Of a DNA stretch of 64,000 nucleotides, positions 56,201 through 64,000 are shown piece by piece. A program made the translations under genes and the position numbers. Where the stretch lies: positions 1 to 64,000 of the forward strand of contig JAJTWR010000149.1 of assembly GCA_021613335.1 (NCBI GenBank). Direction: 5' to 3'. The DNA comes from Whitmania pigra. Its lineage: Eukaryota > Annelida > Clitellata > Hirudinida > Haemopidae. The notes under the pieces are model-generated. The model was not told where the DNA came from. It saw nothing but the letters and a program-made list of their open reading frames with translations, and did no database searches. The number at the start of each line of letters is the position of its first letter. The first letter of the stretch is position 1.

Positions 56201-59200
56201 AAAGCCAAAGCAGTGGTGGTAATTCATTGCAATTACCAATTTTAAACTTTATAATGAGTTCCAAGAGAATGGGCTAAGACTTCCATTTTGTTTTCCAGGA
56301 TTGTAACTATTTTGTTCCATGCTTTTGAGAAGTTTCAAAGAGTTTTTATAGCAAGACCATTAAGAGATTGAAGACATTTGCTACAATAAGTCCATGCATG
56401 TGATGTTTGACTATTAAAATATTAAACAGCACAAACCAAAGCTGTCTGAACCACCAGTGCTGAAAAAAACATTGTCCCACAAACTGAAAATATTAGCTCC
56501 AATTATAATTATGAATAACAAAGAGTTGAAAAATTATGATGAAAATTCATAAAAAAGTACAATACCGTACAAGTTTCCTATAGTTACCATCAATTAATTT
56601 ATGTTAAATTCAAGTTGACGTCATAAATTCGAGAGCTGGACAAAGCAATGATTAGCGTGAATGTTTTTTCACATGCTTCTGTAAGCATATATCGAAAGTT
56701 CTTTATGCAATGCACTAACGCCCAATCAATTATAAACTATTTAAAATTAAAAATATAGTCTAAAGCTTTTACAAAAACAACCAACAGTCTGTGCTATCAT
56801 TTAAATGTTTTTATTTTTTGTTGGTCGGAAATCAAATTCATGTAAATTTAATCTACACGCATACGATTATAGCACGCATAGGGGGGTGCGTGGTAAGTAA
56901 AATCGAACATAACACGCGTGTAATATGGGTGAAAATACGGTACAATACAACGTCTTTGGAACGCTAGTCCATTACAGCGTATAGTATTATGATTGTGTAA
57001 TAAAGTCCGGTTGCTTTGCTACCTTTCTATCTCTCTCTCTCTCTCTCTCTCTGTGGCTGCCTGTTCATAACAAATAATAATAATATTATTAATATATTAT
57101 CAAATGACGCTGTTCATGTAGCATTAAAAGACCCGCGGTCGAGTCCCGAAAATTTCTATCTCCGGCTGCCGCTACAAAGAAATTATAAGGCCCAGTTTGC
57201 ATATATTAAGGCGGTGTGAAGAAGCCACTGAGAGCTTGCATGACCGCTGTAGGCAAACTGGGGTGGAGGCGATCGACATAACAAGGCCAATGAGAGCCCC
57301 GCATAGTCGAAGTTTGCAGGCGACAAACAGCATGCGACATGAAGGAGCCATTGAGAGCTTTCGCAGTCGCTCCATTTTTCATCATACCAAGCTCTTTCTG
57401 TATTTGCCTTTGTTTTATTGCTTGACAAGACTTTTTTGCAAACTTTAATTCTGTTTGTATTTGTTAAGATCATGATGATATCCTGTTGTCTTCCATTGTT
57501 GCCAATATTTCATTTTTTTTTTTTTAGATTGGGTGGTTTAAACATTTAGGAGAATTTTTGTTTTGGGCTCTAGACTTTACTATTAGTGGTATAAACATAT
57601 TAATTGCATCACGGATATATTCACTAAACACATTCCAACATTCATTAACAGAAAAGTTTGGTAAAGTTTTTATTTACGAAAATATTTTTGATTGCCTGGT
57701 CTGGAGAAGAGCGAAGGAGGATGCTTGGTTGGATTACATCATCCACTTCGATAGATGAAGCAAGGGTGACATAGATTTTCGATGTAGGATTTCCTGGGTG
57801 CAAGCGACGAGTATTCTTGTTGGTTTGGTGGTTAAATATTAGTCACAAAAATCTGCCACCTGTTCTTTGTCAGTAAGTTGTAGGATATTTGGTAGACCAC
57901 AGATAATGACATTTTCTTTCCTTTTTCCTTCGCTTTCTTCTGTGAGTCTCCAGATCGCCTCCTGCACTGATTCAACTGGTACTGCACTGACGGGAAGGGT
58001 TGTGGACTCTAACTTGCCATTCACCTGCCTTTGTTTCAAGGCCCTCCAATCTTGACGTACACTTATCCATAACGTTGTCCAAGGATTCAATTATTACTTT
58101 AGTTACATCTGACATAGAATTTCTAAAGGATCGTAGTGCGGAATTGATTTTATTTGTTATGTCCGCCATCTTATCAAGTATCCCTTCAAACATTTCATTG
58201 TTTTTCTCCAACATTTTTTGCATCATCATTTCTAAATTGATAGTCATTTTCTGGAGAGTATCATTCAACGAATCGTTGTTTTTCTCCAATACTCTCAGCA
58301 GAATCATTTCAAGATTCTCCGAAGTGATTGATTTAGACATAGCGGGCATTTAGTAGAACGCGCACAGAAACCGATGAACAACACGCCAATAGACACAGAA
58401 GAACAATAATTTCAATTACCGATATATATATAATTTTGATTTTAGCACGTATTAGGCAGTAATTTGTTGATACAAAAGAGAACCCCAATATCGCTCGATG
58501 TTGTTTACGAATATTTGAAATATTATTATAATAATTTTAATAATTAATATTATATTATATAATTATCATAATATTATTAATAGTATTAATAATATATGGT
58601 AACTAAAATTATTATTATTATAATTATATAATATAATATAATATTAATTATTAAAATTATTTGTTAAAATAAATATCGCAAAGTAGAATGAAATGCCTTT
58701 ATACTTGTATAAGCAGAAACATATGGGTTACCACCACAAATGTGTTTCCTATTACCGGGACATGTATAATAACATGTTCCCTCGGTTGACCTGACATAAT
58801 CCCATGGTAATGTAGTGTCTCTACAAATGCAGTATTCTCCCTTCTTTAAGTATAATTACATTTAATCGTTAACATTTATCAAGTGTATTTTTATATTTAA
58901 TTTTATTTAGACAAATTTATATTATGAAATAATGAGTTTTTTAATTGGACACTGTACATAGTAATTTTAGTTGCGTAGAAACTTTTAGGATTACAAAAGA
59001 TTGTTGTTAGCGGCTGAAAATGCTACATTTAAATTTAGTTATTGTTTATGTGGATATTAATCAATTATTTTATGAATTCATTATGTATTTCATTATATTA
59101 ACTACATTATTCGTATCATCCAATAATTTGGTTTATATTATGTATAATATTTCAGTGTAAATTGGTAACAATTCTTGCAAATTATTGCAGTGAACTTAAT

Positions 59201-62200
59201 TGTTGAATATTTAAAGTGTTTTTAAATATTATTCAAACGTAAAGTACGTATCAATTACTAATGTAGTTAATTATTAGTTATATTATTCTATATATGTGGT
59301 ATTCCATTTTAATAACCATCATTACGGCGAAATGTTTATCGTCGCAAAGCTGCAAGCATTTCCCAATTGTTGCGTTTTCCAACTTTTGTCCATCGTTAAC
59401 GAAATCGTTAGTAACAAAGTAACATCCGTCGTAATGTGGCAATGCAATTCTGACTGTAATTTAATTATAATTTAAAATTATTAAGATAAATTAAGTCTCT
59501 TCAAATGAAGTGCGCGTTCTTCAACGATTAGCAAACAATAATCTTAACTGAGTATACTACTATTTACTGATTAAAAAATAATATTGACATACTTACTCAT
59601 GTAAACTGAAAAGCTGTTTTCGCCTCCACAGCCCCTGTGGCCTACTTCACATATTATGTCGCAATAACTATCATCAACCTGGAATTCTTCTGCTACATAA
59701 TCCGTGCAGACACAAAGGCTGTTTCCCTGTTAAAATCAGCTATCAATTTATTAAAAAAATCAATTTGTTTTTTTTAAATTTTATTTGCCAACGTCAAGAT
59801 GTAATAACATCCATTTAATAACGGACATAGTTAGGTTATTGTTCATAATTTATCAATGTTTAGCAAACATGTTATAGTCAGTAATTAGGTGGAAATTCAA
59901 TGTGAATGCCATCATTAATGGGTAATAACAAATGAGAAATTATCAAACTCTGCCAGTCATTGTACCTTTATGGCAGCAAAATTATGTTCTTCCGCAAAGC
60001 ATTTTCTCTGACATGCCTCCCAGTCAAGCTTAAAAACGTCCGCCGTAATATTACTAAAACAACCGCGATAAATCAATAGGAAGTCGTCTGTTTCTGCAGC
60101 TAACAATTAGAACTTAATTTGATCAATTGCTAAACAAGAATCTTTAATTATTAAAATCCCTAATTAAATATTCCTTAGCAACGACGTCCTTTTTAGAGAC
60201 TCCGTCCTAGATCTTGGTAACGATTAGATTAGCTATCGATTGATATCTGACTAGAGATGTGAGCGTGAAATATTTCAGTTGTTTAATTTCAAAATGTTTT
60301 GTTCTTTTTGAAATATTTCATAACAAAAAAAAACACAAAAAAACATAAAAATAAAAAAAAATTTATAACTTTGAAAATGAAGTTTTGATGTTCTAAAGAA
60401 ACCACCCTTGTCCTGAAATAATTATTTTTTAAATTTCTCAATGCCTTTCTGGTAGTGGAACTTTTTGTGGCTTCGAAAAACTGTTCAGGCAAAAGGCCTT
60501 CCCTTCCTGATAACATTTTGAATGCCTCGATGAGGCCCCCTCTATTTCTTCTCTTTTCCAGAGTTGTTAATTTACATCTACTTAATTTTTCCTCGTAACT
60601 CAGCTTTCCAAAACCTTCTATCATCCTGGTTGCCTTTTTTGTACTCTTTCCAACACTTCTACATCCTTTCTCAAATGAGGGTTCCACACTTGCACACAGT
60701 ACTCAGATTACTAATGCCTTATAAAATCTTAGTATTACATACTTGTCCCTACTCACTAATGTTCTCTTTATCATTCCAAGTACTCTCTTTGCTTTTTTAG
60801 CAACTTCCATGCACTGTTGAGATGCTTTTCCATTGTTCTGCATTATTACCCCCAGATCCCTTTCATGATTAGATTGCTCCAGAATGCCTCCTCCAAATAC
60901 ATATTCAACTTTCGTGTTTTTGCATCCCATATGCATAATGGAGCATTTGCTTACGTTGAAAAGCATCTGCCAATCTTCTGCCCATTTGAATAACTTGTTA
61001 AAGTCTTCCTTAAGTATACCCAGTGTTTCAGTGCATTCATTTATCCAAAATGATAAACGGAACCAACTCACTACAAATAGGGCTACAAAACTGGTTTTTA
61101 TTCCCAAAAACTTAAAGCTGTAAGCTTCTTCAGAAGGTAATTACAACTCTGAAGCAGAAGACTATTTGGTGATATGGACTCAGAACTTGATTTAAATTAG
61201 CACTGATGCTCTAGTTTTGTATTAATTTTTACTTATGTTGCAATAAACTTGTTTAACTAATCATGAACCATCACTTTTCAACAAATTAAAAAAAAAACAA
61301 AAAAAACATAAAGAAACAATAAAAACAAACCATAAAAAACACATAAAAAAAAAACTTGGACCAAAAAAACATGTTTTTTTACATCTCTATATCTGACTCA
61401 AACAAAAGATATCACTTACTTAAGCTGTGAACTTCAACCTCGGCGATATCAAATCCAACTGCTCGACGTAGCTTCACCTGCATCTCTGCGTATAACTGGC
61501 TCGAGTATGCACAATTAATTCTAATTTCACTCGAGGGTGGAACACGACGTGCATAATCCGCACAAAATTCGAATTGCAATTCTTTGATATAATAAACTTC
61601 TACCCTATCTAGTTCATCATTAAGTTCTGGATAATAACCAAGTTGGTAAATATTTTCAATTGATTAATAAAACACCGCATGACGTATTTAGCACAACTTA
61701 AATTTTTTAAAGCCATACAAAATTACATCTTCTTGTTTTCTCATGGGCCATTCCACAAATCAACAATTTAAATATAATCTAAGTTTACGACTAATAACAA
61801 CATTGTAATACTCATCAGAAAAAGAAAAAATGCCCACGATTTTTCCTGCGCTACTAACAAACAAACAAAAAATATCCATAGTTCTGTAACTTTCACAGTG
61901 CTGACCTGGACCAGTGAATATTTTGACATATTGCACGCTGTAATACTTCACCAATTTGATATTCAAATAAGAACGTGGGCATTCCGCAGGCAATCCCCCG
62001 GGCATTACATATTCGTTCGTTGTCAGATTCCCGTCAAACAACTTCTCAGAAACTGGGATCTTATTACAAAAGAGACCTGATTTTCCCAACGCGACGTTCA
62101 CAGCGGTTGATTCTGCAAGATCGGAAAAATTGTCTTTTAAATTTTAGAGTCTGCATTTTATAGACGATGCAACAATAAGTAACCGATTATTTGATTCAAG

Positions 62201-62737
62201 CGAGTAATTTGGTTTTGTTTATATTTATTTCTAATGTTTTTGCATCATTTTTTTGACCGCTAATGGTAACTCTGAATATTGAAATAACCTGGGGTCCGGG
62301 AACTAGTAAGTTTTAGAGTAAGTTTATTAAGCAAGTATTCAGTTAACGGAACTGAATAATCGAAGGTAAGAGTTTAAGGAATTCAGGTACTTAGAAGATG
62401 CAAATGGATATTTGCTTCTAAGTTGTTTGGATTCTCGCTGAATATCAGGTGAATATCGAGAATGCTTTTCTGTAGCAATAACAGATCCCACGTCCCCGAA
62501 AAAGATGCCGAATATAATTACTTATAAATTTAATTATTTTAGCAATATAAACTTAATTAATTTCCAAAAATCTAAGTTTACAACAATATGATGTGATCTC
62601 GACTGCGCAAATGGTATGATATAATATCTACACTATGCTTTTGATGCCCTGTCATTAAAACTAGAAACAGACAAAATGTATTAACCTGAAAATATAGACA
62701 GAAACATCACTAATCTATAAGCAAAGAAGAATGTCAT
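53212..62737 (-). CDS. Receptor gene D: signal peptide, galactose-binding-like, two WSC, EGF-like, TM
   Basis: Exons: 62737-62686 (signal peptide MTFFFAYRLVMFLSIFS), 62112-61906 and 61626-61420 (galactose-binding-like; VNVALG start, AEVEVHSL end), 60099-59966 and 59726-59597 (WSC 1: YRGCFSN, WEACQRKC, CGGENSFSVY), 59453-59317 and 58843-58705 (WSC 2: HYDGCYF, CLQLCDD, CICRD, CGGNPYVSAY), 53706-53572 (EGF-like: CNGSCESGYFGEMC), 53305-53212 (transmembrane: LLPILFSIVFILIVCIL). All phases agree; the last exon ends in phase 2, so a tail exon must follow further left, with two candidates at 52858 and 52418. The extracellular part is about 380 residues. It is the best-preserved member and a predicted single-pass surface receptor. 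Its introns hold the Tigger element, LINE pieces and a solo LTR. Confidence 0.82.
54290..55220 (+). pseudogene. Tigger-type (pogo/CENPB-like) transposase relic
   Basis: Frames in order: DKRNSYTVAYKLQVISRAKD and GNRAAAWEFNVNEVSVRECR (N-terminal helix-turn-helix), PKLESDLKLWVLEQR, then after deletion TVILGCFAAGTKSKPILIFK, and HIAIIPGGLSSKLQLEIVDK, the equivalent of the IPGG.T..LQPLD motif before the last catalytic acid. At least three frameshifts and a missing piece between the DNA-binding part and catalytic core make it inactive. Family activity: cut-and-paste at TA. Confidence 0.78.
55628..55712 (+). repeat. SINE2 copy, 5'-truncated
   Basis: Begins inside the element (cgatggcagcacgggattc) and continues with aaaccccgctgcgggagc, accgtcctaatcatctagc and gacgttaataaaac. 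It lacks the A-box region. It is nested in the Tigger element. Confidence 0.7.
55742..56107. repeat. Imperfect direct repeat inside the Tigger element
   Basis: About 110 bp at 55742-55860 and again at 56001-56107, both starting ttgagatcaattcttg and containing ggcattgttgagg (first copy gcattgttgagg) and caactataacat-like ends. It may be a captured and duplicated segment. No coding function recognised. Confidence 0.55.
57027..57053. repeat. (CT)n microsatellite
   Basis: A pure run of CT dinucleotides, followed by repeat R2. Confidence 0.85.
57128..57375 (+). repeat. Interspersed repeat R2 (also at 32425-32595)
   Basis: The first 150 bp match 32425-32595 in the same orientation (gaaaatttctatctccg, aaggcccagtttgcatat, tgtgaagaagcc). 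The remainder repeats a gccactgagagct-like phrase two or three times. At 32 kb it follows LINE-like coding fragments, so it may be a LINE 3' end. Confidence 0.55.
57530..58350 (-). pseudogene. LINE 5' part: ORF1 and endonuclease/RT-linker remnants
   Basis: The minus-strand frame from 58349 starts MPAMSKSITSENLEMILLRV and is coiled-coil-like, with repeated LEKNNDS and LEKNNEM. A shifted frame continues with EGKRKENVIICGLPN, the RRM-like start as in LinA ORF1. About 57770-57530 reads WNVFSEYIRDAINMFIP, typical of the linker between endonuclease and reverse transcriptase. The endonuclease itself is deleted. The 5' flank at 58490-58515 resembles the LinA 5' UTR (tatcgctcg, tgttgtttac). Confidence 0.6.
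60400..61020 (-). mobile_element. LinB-family LINE, 5'-truncated copy
   Basis: The minus strand encodes FKWAEDWQMLFNVSKCSIMH, CKNTKVEYVFGGGILEQS, ERDLGVIMQNNGKAS and RVLGMIKRTLVSRDK, nearly the same as the LinB reverse transcriptase C-terminus at 27 kb. Frameshifts and small deletions occur. It lies in gene D's intron between the lectin-like domain and the first WSC exon. Confidence 0.85.
62280..62585 (-). mobile_element. Solo LTR (family LTR-S), copy 2
   Basis: Aligns in reverse orientation with the solo LTR at 21.3 kb. On the plus strand it begins TGAAATAACC and ends GTTTACAACA. The 4-bp duplication ATAT flanks it (62276-62279, 62586-62589). It is about 306 bp. It lies in intron 1 of gene D, in the same orientation as the gene. 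Confidence 0.8.
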
Positions 62738-62813
62738 GCTGATGCTGATGATAGTATTGAAGATAGAATAATATAGGTGTTAATATTTCAATTGGTCGAT
62801 TGGGTTATTGACG

Positions 62814-62822
62814 TATTTATAT
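62814..62822 (-). promoter_or_regulatory. TATA box of gene D
   Basis: The minus strand reads ATATAAATA, 77 bp upstream of the gene D start codon (62737). This leaves room for a transcription start near 62785 and a short leader. Confidence 0.5.
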
Positions 62823-62829
62823 CTATGAG

Positions 62830-63955
62830 AATCCATTCTCTCAGCCAGCACACAGCGTTTGTTTGTTGTGTTTTTTCTTTCTTTTTTGAATGACGTTTTT
62901 TTTTTCAAAAATGTTGTTATATATAAATGCTCAAATATTTAATTATTTAATTTAACTGCAATTCTCATGCCTCTTAACAAATATTATTTTATGTTTTAGA
63001 ATGATTCAATATTTGATTCATATCTAGAGTTTTTAACTTAGCTTGACCGAGCTGTAAGAGCTACGTACTATTACGACTCCAGTACTTTAAGTTATGCTAC
63101 CAATAGTCAGATGCAAAGAATGTGTTGCAGTGTTCAAATTGCATCGTTTAAATTTTGGTTTAAACATCGTTCAAAAATTAGTTTTGCATTTGTTCAATAA
63201 AATAGCGATTTTGGGATTTTTGAAAGGCATATCTGAGGAGAAAGGGTTGGCGAGAGACAAAAAAAAATAGTCCTTATGACATAGAAATGGTTGAGCTGTT
63301 CCAATGTGCCACTACGTTTCATTCCATCTTGCAAGCGAAAAATGAATCTGTGATTGGTTACGGCAAACGAACGCTGAGTAAAACTGGAAGCGATAAATTA
63401 GGAAGAAGTGCAATCCTCTGATAAATAATTCTTCAAGTTTTGAAAAGACTCGTAACGCAATATTTAAAAGATTTTACATTTTTATTGGTGAAAAATGCAT
63501 TAATCGACTTTCATTCTGAACTAAAGGTTGGTGAAAACATTTGTCTATCAGTTACAAGCAAACATGAACTGTAAAAGAGCTTTTCTTATATCTTTAAAAT
63601 TTCTAACCATTGATGAAATTTATTTTTAAATAACAATATGATTGTATCTATTGTTGCTGATCGATGTTCAATTATACTTGAAGGTGATGGAATGAAACAA
63701 GAAAGAGTCTGAGATTTTAATTCATTTGTACTTTTCCTGAAGGTCAAGAATCTGCATAAATCATAGATTACGAATAAATCATAGACCAAAACAAAATTTA
63801 ATTATTCATAATTAAGGATATAATTAATAATAAAGGATATACGCTTAATTAAGTTAATAATTAATAATTAATTAATCAATTATCAGTATTAATTAATTAT
63901 TTAAAACAGTAAAATAATTAATTATTGATAATAAATTAAACATTATATACATAAT
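62830..63955. other. Upstream region of gene D, no gene seen
   Basis: AT-rich with short frames on both strands (for example 63789-63586 minus) and no recognised motif. The last 150 bp are rich in TTAATTAA-like repeats. Confidence 0.45.
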
Positions 63956-63957
63956 AT

Positions 63958-64000
63958 ACAAGGCGCCTCTGACGCTATGCACACGGCGCTTTATAAATTA
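63958..64000 (+). mobile_element. LinC LINE (or SINE) 3' end at the window edge
   Basis: Reads aaggcgcctctgacgctatg, then cacacggcgctttataaatta, the plus-strand form of the LinC 3' end. The rest is outside the window or truncated. Confidence 0.6.

Larger units (their letters stand above)
53914..56940 (+). mobile_element. pogo/Tigger-like transposon, 3 kb
   Basis: The left end starts CCGTATTTTTACG and the right end, reverse-complemented, CCGTATTTTCACC. Both are flanked by TA (53912-53913, 56941-56942). Subterminal regions repeat the motif aacacgc (left: acacgcagacgaat, acacgcggacgaat, acacgcaattt; right: several acacgc and gcgtg sites), likely transposase binding sites. It carries a pogo-like transposase relic and a nested SINE2. 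It lies in the gene D intron before the EGF-like exon, in antisense orientation to the gene. Confidence 0.85.

Noticed and set aside
63586..63789. 67-residue minus-strand ORF near the right edge
   Set aside because: Short, AT-rich, no motif, no splice-phase match to the receptor exons.

Overview
This is an AT-rich stretch of nuclear DNA from a multicellular animal. Coding exons are short and spliced (GT-AG), introns are invaded by many transposon families, and microsatellites are long and abundant. LINE, gypsy, hAT, MULE-like, Tc1/mariner, pogo and Helitron remnants, together with tRNA-derived SINEs, point to an invertebrate. The sequence alone does not let me name the species.

The host genes are one tandem family of four paralogues, all on the minus strand: A (259-6346, running off the left edge), B (11965-43683), C (49455-51555) and D (53212-62737). 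None is visible as a long ORF. I assembled them by hand from matching splice sites and reading phases. The order of parts is signal peptide exon, two exons forming an F-type-lectin/discoidin-like galactose-binding domain, two WSC domains each split over two exons, an optional EGF-like exon (D only), a transmembrane exon, and a cytoplasmic tail. Almost every module is bounded by phase-1 introns. Gene B (484 aa predicted) ends in a proline-rich tail encoded by a 24-bp minisatellite. Gene C has a frameshift in its second WSC domain and looks truncated or pseudogenised. The products are predicted cell-surface carbohydrate-binding receptors; function is inferred from domains only.

Everything else I recognise is mobile or repetitive DNA. 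0-8 kb: gene A with a pogo-like MITE, a Tc1/mariner element and two unusual foldback elements with long arms of roughly 14-bp units. 8-12 kb: hAT pieces. 12.8-16.6 kb and 26.8-30.9 kb: two nearly full-length CR1/Jockey-type LINEs inside gene B. 17.5-18.5 kb: a MULE relic related to the foldback elements. 21.3 kb: a solo LTR. 21.9-24.5 kb: a composite microsatellite, an R2-superfamily (RLE) LINE end inside TAA repeats, and an L2-like LINE end. 31-35 kb: hAT, RLE-LINE and gypsy remnants. 36.7-42.5 kb: L2-like LINE, solo LTR, Helitron helicase fragment and a minus-strand gypsy with three nested insertions. 44.0-47.6 kb: a young gypsy with 235-bp LTRs that read as identical, internally deleted and carrying a SINE. 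53.9-56.9 kb: a 3-kb pogo/Tigger element in gene D. 62.3 kb: a second solo LTR.

The four receptor genes act as natural alignments of one another, so several insertions can be dated relative to duplication and their target-site duplications read off directly.
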